Shown piece after piece: positions 54,481 to 64,000 of a stretch of 64,000 bases of DNA; the stretch's first letter is position 1, and each line of letters opens with the position of its first letter. Location of the stretch: positions 377,501 through 441,500 of the forward strand of contig JAOTOM010005053.1 of assembly GCA_034440615.1 (NCBI GenBank), written 5' to 3'. The notes below the pieces were generated by a model. The model was given only the letters and a program-made list of their open reading frames with translations. It did not search any database and had not been told where the DNA came from. The stretch is from Ashinkailepas kermadecensis. Its lineage: Eukaryota; Arthropoda; Thecostraca; Neolepadidae. The translations under genes were made by a program, and so were the position numbers.

Positions 54481-54899
54481 CTCCTATGTCGACCCGCAAC
54501 CGCTATGACCCCCTTATCTCCAATCACGCAGCTTCCCTAGCCTTCCCTAACGCCACGACCAAGCTGGGTTCACTCACGAATGGAAGTGGTGACAGAGAGA
54601 GGTTTGGCCTTGCAGTATACATTTTGTGTCAGGTTGAACGAGTTAATGGGCGCCGACACCATGAAGGCATACGATGATGATAACAGACAGCTTGGCAGAG
54701 CGGGTCGCGGATTCCGGACACCGCCGGCTGTGGGCAGCGCTGGCCATGGAGGCGACCCATCTCCGGAAACGAGGTCGGCACGGCAGGAGGCAACCCGCCC
54801 AGCACCCGGCCGGGCTGGCGGTGAGTACAACAAGCAGGCTGCCATCGTCGGAGACCAGACGTCAGTTGTCTGGGCTCGATGCGATTTCGGGGGACCTCT
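54481..54899. other. No gene recognised
   Basis: An open plus-strand frame (from 54,580) has no recognisable domain and continues into repeat sequence. Confidence 0.35.
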
Positions 54900-56965
54900 T
54901 CTAATTTGTTTGAAGTTCGAATCCCGGCCTGATGTTTTTGCCCCCGGCGCCATATTTTGTGTCACGCTGCGATTTTTAGAGCTCCAGGACTTTTTTTCGG
55001 CGCCATCCGCGATTTTTCAAGCCATCTTGTGCTATGCTTGGGGCTCCAGAGCGATTTTCCTGGCACGGACATTGATTGTTCTGAATCCTTCCTTATGTTG
55101 GTAACCTGCTGCTTCATCATTTTTTTGTTTGTTTGTTTTGTGTCCCGATGCGATATTTGAGGCCACGCGGCGTTTTTTTTGGGGGCCATCGACGAAAACT
55201 TTTTTGGAGTCCCGACATGAATTTGTTATGCCGGAACCCACACTTTTGGGACTACCGAAGGGAATTTCGGTTCTCGAATGCAATATTTGGGGGTCACAGA
55301 GCGGATATTCTGGGCGAGGTGCACTTAACTTGGCCCTAGCACGATTTTGGCGGACCCCGGTATAAATTTTCGGGCTCCGGCGAAAGTTGGCTGCTGGTGG
55401 CTCTATTTATTTGGAGACCCCTATGCGAATTCTGTGGGCCTAACCTGAATTTTTGGGACACAAGCGCTAGTTTTGGGGACCTCGGCGCGATTCTTAAGAA
55501 CGATTCTTCCCTCTCATGAGTGAGGGGGCGGAATTCGCCCCTTTGGTACGCCACTGCGGCTGCTCAACGAGTTTTTTTTCCAGTCTATGGCAACCTTCAG
55601 AGTAAAAAGACCCTTCGGAAAACTTTCCTTCGGTACCTGCTCTGAATTATTCGGTGCTCGGGTCGATTCGATCGAGTATCGGCTTGATTCTTGGGGGGTC
55701 GAATTCTATTTTTGTAACACCCCCTGCACGATATTTTTGGGTCCGGGTACGATTCTTTGGGCTTCCGGTGTTATTTTTATCGGTGTCCCGACAGGTTTCT
55801 TTTCCGGGGCCCGATGTTTTTTTTTTAGTCTTTGACGCGATTTTTGAGGTCGCGGAGTGACATTCCGGGTAGGAATCAATCTTTGAGGAGCCAGCTACAA
55901 CTTTTGGTACCCCGGCACGACCCTTTTGACCCCCAATGTGATTTTCCAAGGCTGCGACGCGACGTTGTTATGTGTCTCGGTGGGATTTTTTTTGCCCCGA
56001 CGTCATTTGTTGGGATCCCTGGCGCGAGTTTTAACGGCCTGGACACGTTTTGGGGTCTAGTTCGTTTTGGGGGATTTCGGCGCCATTGTTGAGGCCCCAT
56101 GGTGATCTTCCATGTGCGGATTGTTTCTTTCGTTGCCCGGGCTTCATTCTTTTTGGAAATGATGAGAATTTTGGGGCCCCGGTGCGTCCCGTCGAGCCAC
56201 TAGCGTGATTTTCAAGGTTCAGGTGTGACTTTTTGAGGTCCCTAGGTTCAGCGTGATTTTCAGTGGCTCCGGCCCGAGCTTTTAAGCCCCGATCGTGATT
56301 GGCAAGGATCCCGGCACAACTTTTTTGGGCCCAGCGTGATTTTCAGGGGCTCTGGTGCGAACCTTTGAAGACCTAGCGTGATTTTCAGGGGTCCCAGTCC
56401 GACTTTTGGGGGCCCAAGCGCGATTTTCAGGAGCCCCGGCACGACCTTCTGCTCCCCCAGCGTGATTTCCATGGGTTGTGCCAGTTTGTTTTGGGGCCCC
56501 AGCATCATCTTCAGAGGCCCTGGCGAGACTTCTTGGGCTTCCAGCGTGATTTTCACGAACCCCGGTCCGACCTTCTGGCACCCACAGGGTGACTTGCAGG
56601 GTCCTCGGAACGACTTTTGGGGGCCACAGCTTGATTTTCAGGGGCCCCGGCACGACTTTTTTTGGAACAGCAGCGCTATTTGCATGGGCCCTGGTCCCAC
56701 TTCTTGAAGCCCCCAGCATCATACTTAGGGGCCCGGGGCGATTTTATGGGACCACAAATTATATTTTTAGAGACCTCGGTGCGATTTACAGGCAGGCAAC
56801 ATTTTCATGGGACTCTGCACGACATTTTGGGCTCTCAATGTCATTTTCGGAGGCCACAGTGCGATTTTTTGGGCCCCAGAGAGACTTTCAGGGGGCCCGC
56901 CGCAACCTCTCAGTGGGAGGGGGGGGGGGGGGCAACCATCTCATCCCCCATTCGGTATGCCACTG
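54900..56965. mobile_element. CAGTGGC-terminus elements with degenerate 25-35 bp GC-rich repeats, copies 2 and 3
   Basis: Dozens of units of GGGGCCCC...CGTGATTTTCAGGG type fill the region. Two right-hand termini are visible: GGTACGCCACTG ending at 55,556 and CCATTCGGTATGCCACTG ending at 56,965. The latter reversed matches the start of the element at 40,686. Left ends are unclear. Many overlapping Gly/Pro/Phe-rich ORFs are by-products of the array. Confidence 0.65.
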
Positions 56966-57220
56966 TTGTTGGGTGGCATTGTTTTGCCTACGTCATACGG
57001 TTCAATGAAAACATACATGTCTATTCCTAGCTGCGCTATCATACGGATACATGGCGTGCATTTGCCTTGTCTGGAAGAAATATAATGCGCATTACCATAC
57101 GTAACTTCGTATGTCTTGTGCATAGCGAAATTATGGCATGCATAACGCTATCATTGACCAATACATAGCAATGCAATACATAGCAATAATGGTCAATGAA
57201 TGCTACCTGCTGTCAAATAA

Positions 57221-58175
57221 GGAAGTGGCCTAAGCAGCAAGGTTTTGAAATTTGCGGATGATTTGAAGGTTTGTAGGGCAATAACAGGACACAATGAGCA
57301 GGTCTCGCTGCAAAAAGACTTAGACGAGCTTGTGAAGTGGTCCGAAAAATGGCAAATGAAATTTAATTTTGATAAGTGCAAAATCATGCATGTAGGTAGG
57401 CAGCACATGAAGGCTCCATACTTCATGGGTGGCCAAAAACTATCTGTGACTCAGCAGGAGAAGGACCTAGGTGTTATTTTGAACACAAAATTGGGGGCAT
57501 CAGACCAGACCAAAGAAGCCAGGAAGAAGGCACTAAGAATGCTTGGGGCAATAAATAGGAACGTATCATACACAAGTGAGGGAGTCATCAGGAAGCTTTA
57601 CTGTGCATATGTCAGGCCACATTTGGAATACTGTGTCCAAGCTTGGTCCCCTAGTTATGAAAAAGAGTGTTGGCTTTTAGAGAGAGTACAAAAGAGGGTA
57701 ACACAAATGGTTAATGGTATAAGCAACCTGGCATATCAGGAAAGATTGAAGAAATTGAATATGTTTTCACTTAGATATAGAAGGCTGAGAGGAGATCTCA
57801 TCGAAATCTTTAAATTTGTCTACGGTCAGGAACAGGGATATCTCAAGGAAATGTTTGAATTTAACAGAAATGATGCAATTAGAGGTCATCAATTCAAAAT
57901 TAAAGTTAACCACAGCAGGACTAGGTAAGGACAGTTTTCTTCACCAACATGGTTGTATAATATTGGAACCAGCTGTCAGAAACCATTGTCAGTAGCAGCG
58001 CACTGATTATCTTTAAAAACAGCATAGACACTCATTATAAGAAAAGAGGGCTTGCTTTTCAGTATTCCAGGGAGGGCTGATCAACAGATTTGCTGGGCAA
58101 TTGGTTCAGTGTTCAGAATGCAACCAAGAAGGGCCCTTGTGGCTCATAGTTGCACTGATTTTTTATTGTCTTTAT
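57221..58175 (+). mobile_element. CR1/L2-like LINE, second copy, 5'-truncated
   Basis: Starts within the RT at VLKFADDLKVCRAI and runs through LVKWSEKWQMKFNFDKCKIM, KKALRMLGAINRNVSYTSEG, VRPHLEYCVQAWSPSYEKE and RGHQFKIKVNHSRTR. A stop follows, then the 3' end shared with the copy at 46,745. It is the same family as the interrupted LINE and retains the sequence across the TA insertion point, which allows that site to be read. Confidence 0.9.
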
Positions 58176-58739
58176 ATCTGAGAGGAAAAAGCTGTGACGT
58201 CAACAAGGCCAGAAGGCGACTTTGGTGTACGTTCAAATTAATGGTACCTTAACTAAATCCAACCAAATATATTTTCCGATTCGGCGTGCATGCCCTTTTG
58301 GTAGAAACGTCCGGTGGGTTTGTGTGTGAGATGCTGGAGAGTCCGTTTCTATTTTGTTTTCAATGGCCGTACCACTTACCCGATGAAGAGCAATTTTATG
58401 CCGTTAAAGCGTACGTTATGGTCGTGTTGCACTCACTTTATATTGTAGTATGACCATGTGTTTGCTCTAAAGTGGGTGCATTCTTCTTGGTGTGATTTCG
58501 GCGCAATGGGCACAATTATCTATGCGGACTGGAAGGCAATGCTCTTGGACGATCGGGATAATATTAATACATTTGCCCTGTTTTGGGTATGTTTTTGTCA
58601 TGATGCTGAATATAAAGTACACCGAATGTAACATTTCTAATGTAAAGTGTAAGAATGCTTGCCTGTATTTTTGTTTTTTTTGTTTCTTTACTATATTTTT
58701 TAAACACTTGCTCTTATGCTTTACAGGCATGAATTGTTC

Positions 58740-59260
58740 CTAACATTCTGATTGTGTTTTTGGTAAATATCAAGATCAAGGTAAAATGTGATTTTTAGGA
58801 TTTTTGTTTGTTTGTAATGGTATGCTTTCTGACATGATGAAGATGATGCAGTCACTCATTTTCACAGCAAATGATTACTTTTGGGTCATATACCCTATGG
58901 GTAAAGATCAAGATCAAGGTAAAATGTGATTTTTTAATTTTTTTGTTGTAATGGTATGCTTTCTGACATGGTGAAGACAATGCAGTCACTCATTTTCAGC
59001 ATAATATATAAAATGTATCGTAGCATAATATAATCTAACCTAACATAACCTAACCTAACCGGAAAACCAGTATACGCAATATGCTATATTTGTAGAGTGA
59101 AGATTTTGTAGTGTATTTCTTTTCCAACTGAAAAGTAATCATTTGCAGAGAAAATGAGTAGTCGCATCATCATTTCCACGTTCAAATACCCCATATGAAA
59201 ATTAAAAAAATTAAAAAATCACATTTTACCTTGATCTTGATATTTACTGTGTTTTTAGCT
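58740..59260. repeat. Fold-back AT-rich repeat with AAGATCAAGGTAAAATGTGA
   Basis: Direct copies at 58,768-58,860 and 58,905-59,000 (AATGGTATGCTTTCTGACAT, GCAGTCACTCATTTTC) and an inverted copy at 59,140-59,250 ending CACATTTTACCTTGATCTTG. TAACC blocks lie at 59,035-59,065. Confidence 0.8.
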
Positions 59261-59319
59261 AAGTTCTATTTTTTCTGCTTTAAGATTTTGTTTTTCTAAA
59301 TAAACAGTTCAAATCACTT

Positions 59320-60085
59320 TGGGAAAGTGGTTTTATATTCCATTTTGTGAAATTACTTCCATAATTACAAATGCTATTTTTAAAAAATGGGAATGCTGGT
59401 GTCAGTGTTCCAGTTTTTGGAACCTATTACATCATCACTGCCTATATGATCAACATGGTCGATGCACCGTAAAGCCCACATCATCACTGCACTCAAATCA
59501 ATTTTGGCTTGAAATAAAGAAAAATTGCATGTTGTAGCTGGTTGCATCTATATGGTAGCACCTTATTATATCAGTTTGGCTTTGCACCTAAGGAAGCACT
59601 AGTTGAAGTATATTTTCCTTTTTTTAAAGTCAGCTACATTATATCAGGGAAATATCTCCAGTTGAAGTATGTTAATATGTTATTTCAATTACTGCTCACC
59701 CTGATTTTGTTTTAAGCTTGTATTTTATTCACAAAATACACTGTATTCCAACAAATCAAATAGTTCATTGAGTGTGGCACAAAATGTAGTTAGTATTTGA
59801 GGTGCTCTAAAACCCAAATAACTAACTGCGGCCATTTAGAAAAACAAGGATGCTGAAGCCATGAGGCTGTGTGTCCAGTGGCATGGTTGAGGTTGTGGCA
59901 AGTTGGATTTTGGGCATGGTGACTTGGATTTTGTCTCAATGGTTGTAATTGTGGCAGAAACAGATTTATGAATAGCACATAGTTTTGCATTCCCATTTTT
60001 GGAAAATAGCATTCCCAATTATGGAAGTAATGTCCAAAATGGAAGGTTTCCAAAAATTGACAATAAAACCACTGTTTTCCTAACT
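59320..60085. repeat. Inverted repeat pair with about 80-bp arms
   Basis: The segment around 59,327-59,400 (GGTTTTAT, ATTACTTCCATAATT) recurs inverted at 59,988-60,075 (AATTATGGAAGTAATGTCCA, AATAAAACCACTG). The spacer has no gene. A SINE 3'-end fragment lies at 59,795-59,836. Confidence 0.65.
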
Positions 60086-60239
60086 GAGATTGTTGCTGGC
60101 AAGTCCTTACATAATCAGTCAATACTAAGTGCAAGCTTGTCACACTGACCTCAAATGCACCTCCCAATTGTGAAATTGCAGTACTATAGCACAGTTTTTA
60201 CCAAGAGTTTCACATACCAACATATCAGGCACTGCCACT

Positions 60240-60393
60240 TACTGCCTGTGCTCTGAACCTTGCCTGTCCAGTTGCCAACTATCCATCCCAGCCAGAAGTA
60301 TTAACAGTGAGTGTAGAGTGACTTGAACCTGTTGTGCCTAGACTGGGAGACCTTTGCAGGTTAGTGCTCTGTCCAATGAGCTAACCAGGTAGC
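60240..60393 (-). mobile_element. tRNA-derived SINE (different tRNA head)
   Basis: The minus strand reads ACCTGGTTAGCTCATTGGAC (A-box) and later AGGTTCAAGTC (B-box), followed by a non-tRNA body. It cannot be a functional tRNA because the anticodon-arm region is not foldable as a normal stem. Confidence 0.65.
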
Positions 60394-60559
60394 TTGATTG
60401 CTTGAAACAAACAAATACTTTTCTCTTCTGATATCCAGTGCACTACCTATTATCATAGGTACACCCATGTGGTTGATGTATCCATAAGCTGCAAGAATCT
60501 GTTTGTATGTCTAAATGTCCCACCTCCAGAACATATATGTATAGCCTTGCACTTATAGT

Positions 60560-60605
60560 TGAAAGACAGCCATCATCCAGTTGATGTGCCCCTAAACCCC
60601 AATAA
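60560..60605 (-). mobile_element. SINE 3'-end fragment
   Basis: GATGTGCCCCTAAACCCCAA with an ATAACAACAATA tail, the SINE 3' end. Confidence 0.6.
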
Positions 60606-60899
60606 CAACAATAGCCATCATCAGTCCACTTTTGGGTCCACTAAGTCTTGCTGAATATCACTATTATTAGCCCATCACTATTGTATATGGAATATCACTT
60701 GTCACTGGATTCATCACTTGTCAGCCCTTCCTACCAGTTTGATATCATCAGCAAAGTTTAAAAACCTGTGTCTCAGCCCTACCCTGGTCTTGTTCACACA
60801 GATGATGGCAAGAAGTGAATATATGGTGGAGGCTTGTAGGACTTTACTCATAGTATCTGATTTAGATTTACATCCAGCTAATTTGTTGCACTTAGAGAG

Positions 60900-61440
60900 A
60901 ACAAATGTAATCTAACCTAACCTAACTGGAAAAGTTGGTGCCATTGTGCCTTTAAGGTGGTAACAAGAAAAGTTTTCCACACATTTGCCTCCATAAAGCA
61001 AACAAATGGGTTAGGTTACGTTAGTTAGGTTTATTAGTTTGGTTTGGTTAGTAGGATTTTTTAAGTTGGAAAATTTGTTTAATAATTTTCACAGTAAAAA
61101 AATCACAGGATTTTTCTTCAAAAGCAGGTTAGCTTAGGTTAGGTTTTTAATTGTGAAAATTTTCAGAAAATATATTGCTAGACATTTTCCTAATTTTGTT
61201 TTGGGAATTTTGTGTTCTCAAAAGGGAGGTTAGGCTGGGTTAGGATAGGTTATGTTGCATTTGTATTTTAGTTTTTAAACATTTTTTTTTATGCTCCTAC
61301 CTAACAAACTGAATTTCTTGCTATTATTGTGCCCACAACCTGAAAAGTAAGCATTTGCACAGAAAATAAGTGGTCAAATCATTTTAGTCACTCATAAACA
61401 TCATATTAAAAAAAAAATTAAAGCACAAATTTACCAAAAT
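60900..61440. repeat. Family B fold-back repeat, second locus
   Basis: CTAACCTAACCTAACTGGAA, CACATTTGCCTCCATAAAGC and, further right, AAGCATTTGCACAGAAAATA with GGTTAGG blocks, equivalent to 38,900-40,180. Confidence 0.75.
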
Positions 61441-61869
61441 TTGTACATGTGGTAATGTTTGAATTTTGGAATTATTTTCTTCCAGTATGACATACTGATT
61501 AAGATGATAGTTACTCATTTCCTCTGTACATGCTTATGTTTGGCTGCTGACATTCAGTTAGGTAATGTTGCTTAAAGTAGCATAGCCTGAGTTGGTATAT
61601 TGTAGCAAATCTTCCAGAACAAAAATTATATCTATTTTTGTAACAATACAAAAAAATGTTATTCCAATTAAAAAAAAATTTACCTAACCCAACCCAGCCT
61701 TTGAAGAAAACAAGTGATTTAAGAAACAAATTTTCCAATTGAAAAAAAACCTAGCCTGTCCTAGCAAAACCAGAGGTAAAATTGTTTGCTTTATGGAGGT
61801 AAAATTTGTATAAACCCATCTTGCAAATACTGTAAAGCACAATAATACCACCTTACCTGCTTTTGACAA

Positions 61870-61990
61870 AGACAGATCTTCAAAGGCAGGTTGGGTGGTT
61901 GTGACCTTACAAATCACTGAACAGCTGGGGCCACATGGTGTCACCTGCCTCTTACCCTGGCAGGAAGGGTAGATGCTGTGGAGATTCAAA
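61870..61990 (-). mobile_element. SINE body fragment, inverted relative to 62,060
   Basis: The reversed sequence CTTCCTGCCAGGGTAAGAGG matches the body of the SINE at 62,060 (CTTCGTGCCAGGGTGAGAGG). Confidence 0.65.
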
Positions 61991-62059
61991 AGCAGGTTAG
62001 GTGGTATATAGCAGGCTGGTGGTCTGTTCTGTTGACTGCCTTTGAAGAAGACAAAAATT

Positions 62060-62200
62060 GGGGTGTCAGTAGCTCAGCAGTTAAGCAGAGGTGTGGGGTT
62101 CAATTCCCTGTGATACCTTCCCTTCGTGCCAGGGTGAGAGGCAGGAGATGCTAGATGTTCTCAGCTGCTGAGTGCATTGCAAAGCCACAATCCAATCCAA
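62060..62200 (+). mobile_element. tRNA-derived SINE
   Basis: The head GGGGTGTCAGTAGCTCAGCA contains an A-box, with B-box GGGGTTCAATTCCC, then the body GTGCCAGGGTGAGAGGCAGG. It forms an inverted pair with 61,870-61,990. Confidence 0.7.
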
Positions 62201-62570
62201 AGAGGACACAAATCAATTTTTGGATTGGGAAATTGTCCAGTTTTCTTCCTGATTTCTCAACTAAAAATATATGAAACTGACCAAACTTAGCCCATCTGTT
62301 TTATGGAGGTAGTATATGTGTGAAACTTGTCTCAAGAACACCTTGGAGCACACTAATACCTAAATTCATAGCATATGTAGTCAGGTTCTTATGCTGTATG
62401 CTGCACTGTGTGTAAGCTGTGAAGCTTCCATAGTTATTCTAAGGTACTCCAAACATGGGTGAAGTTTGTGCCTTAAGGTACTTTTTGAATACTTGGAGTT
62501 TCTTTTCCCAAGGCATTGCTTATGAATATGAACATGATATGACCCTGACCACTCATTTCCTCTGCAAATG

Positions 62571-62655
62571 CCCACTTTGCAGTATGGGAGCCAAATGACC
62601 ATGTAGTTGGCATGCCCTTAAGCCCAAATAATCAATCGACCCACTTTGCAGTTGG
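62571..62655 (-). mobile_element. Short SINE 3'-end fragment with target duplication
   Basis: CCCACTTTGCAGT flanks an insert of about 55 bp that includes AAGCCCAAATAATCAATCGA, the SINE 3' tail. Confidence 0.65.
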
Positions 62656-62949
62656 AAGGCAAAACACTACAAAGGCAGCATTGAGTTTGGTTGTATAGCA
62701 AAAAAAAATATCTTTAAAAAATAAGAGCAGAATGGAACAATGCAAACCTAACCTAACTTCCCATGTAAAAGTTTTTTTTAAAGGAAATTTCAGACAATGG
62801 TTTTTCTTAGAAGTTCACACTTAACTAACCCAGAACTTGACCTAAAACCTAAAAACCTAACCCAGCCTAACTTGACAACCATTTGGAAGGAAAATAAAAA
62901 TCTAAAAGTTGTTATTTTATTAGTTGTTGGTTAAATAGTCTAATAGTTG

Positions 62950-64000
62950 TTTCTAAAGCATTTGTTCAACATTCATGCCAAAGGAGTATCACTTATCATG
63001 CTTCCTGATGTCTGTTTATGAAATTTTAATCTCATTTCTAGTAGTATCTTGTTAACATGCTTATGGATCACCATCATGGATCATGATGGCAAAATTACCC
63101 TGGATGTTGACACTCCCCTAAACCCCAATTCATCATGGATTATGATGTATGAACATCTTGTAGAACAAGGTAAAGTAGTTACCTATGATGTCTGCTTTGC
63201 AATGCTAGTCTATCATGCATGTTATTATTGTAATTATTAGTATATGTGTCAGTAAATTAGGTATTGTCAAAACAAACAAGGTTCACTTGTAAGTGCATTA
63301 CAGGGCTCAAAAGTGAGCTTTTTAGCTTGATAGTGTATTTTAAACAGCACAATTTGCATGGCAAATGTTGATATACTACTGTACTAGCTTCAACATGTTG
63401 CAACAAAAAAAAATAGTATGTTGCAGTGGCCCTGCACTTCCTTAGTATATTTAACTTTACAGAAGCAAAGGAGCATGAACTTCACTGAAGCAAGTCTCAT
63501 GAATGTCTTAAAGCACAATAATACCCAAACTTGTTCTACCATGTGGAAAATCCTTCATTATTTTAACATGTACTTGAGCTCTGTTTAGTAAAAACTGACA
63601 AGAATTGCTTGCTTGTGGACCCTACTATATAACAATCCTCATGGGTACAAAATGGCCTTGTTGTTGACATGCCCCTAAACATCAATTAATCATCATCATA
63701 TAACAATCCTCAACCATCTGCACTGCAGTGGCCAACTGCAGTGGCCAAGTGATAAATTATTTGTGAAATCAGGAGGAACTGCCAATTCTTGAACATTTGC
63801 TCAACATCCTTTCCAAAGGAGTATCAACTGTCATGCTTCCTGATGTCTGTTTATGAATTTGAATCTCTTATTTCTAGTAGTATCTTGTTAACATCATGCT
63901 TATGGATCACCATTATGGATCATGATGTATGAACATCTTGTAGAACAATTTAAGGTAAAGTAGTTACCTATGGTGCAAATTTTGATATCCTACTGTACCA
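62950..64000. repeat. Dispersed repeat family A, tandem duplication of about 835 bp
   Basis: CCAAAGGAGTATCA and ATGCTTCCTGATGTCTGTTT occur near 62,980 and again near 63,815. The intervening part includes family A sequence (63,270-63,400) and SINE 3'-end fragments at about 63,105 and 63,665. The second copy is cut by the window end. Confidence 0.7.

Noticed and set aside
54580..57030. Several 100-230 codon ORFs in the GC-rich array
   Set aside because: They switch frame with the degenerate repeat and contain only Gly/Pro/Phe-rich repeat peptide.
57245..57928. Functional reverse transcriptase gene
   Set aside because: Begins in the middle of the RT domain; a 5'-truncated LINE copy.

Overview
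This is a eukaryotic window: spliced genes with GT-AG introns, tRNA-derived SINEs, LINEs, DNA transposons and many minisatellites. The TTAGG-type interstitial repeats, the SINE and transposon families and the style of the one host gene point to an arthropod, more likely a crustacean than an insect. I cannot name the species from sequence alone.

Positions 3,085-25,975 hold one complete host gene on the minus strand: Host Cell Factor (HCF/HCFC1 family), a chromatin and transcription co-regulator. I could chain 14 coding exons, from an ATG at 25,975 to a TAG at 3,715, with matching phases throughout (4,020 nt, 1,339 residues). The order is N-terminal kelch propeller, Fn3-like self-association half, basic Ala/Thr/Val-rich region, acidic region, C-terminal Fn3 pair and a short basic tail. 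It lacks the vertebrate OGT-cleaved repeats but carries two close matches to Taspase1 cleavage sites, 25 residues apart. Introns 4 to 12, except 7, are filled with different minisatellites, and at least five of these arrays include a splice site and the exon end next to it. A 43-bp SINE fragment has also duplicated the exon 2 acceptor through its target-site duplication.

Positions 26,000-35,500 are intergenic and repeat-rich. They hold a decayed transposon gene (28,975-30,225), a LINE endonuclease fragment (30,785-31,245), a GA microsatellite and hAT-like terminal sequences.

Positions 35,575-51,607 are a stack of nested transposons. A piggyBac-type transposase gene is cut by a 9,299-bp insertion with hAT hallmarks (8-bp target duplication, CAGGGG termini). 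It is cut again by a 5'-truncated minus-strand CR1/L2-like LINE (6-bp duplication). That LINE is in turn interrupted by a 2,743-bp DNA transposon with 371-bp inverted repeats of about 97% identity and a TA duplication. This inner element encodes a long protein with DDE-like residues whose superfamily I cannot name.

Positions 51,600-64,000 are further repeats: LINE pieces, long arrays of a degenerate GC-rich repeat inside elements with CAGTGGC termini, fold-back AT-rich families carrying TAACC/TTAGG motifs, and SINEs. I see no intact host gene there.
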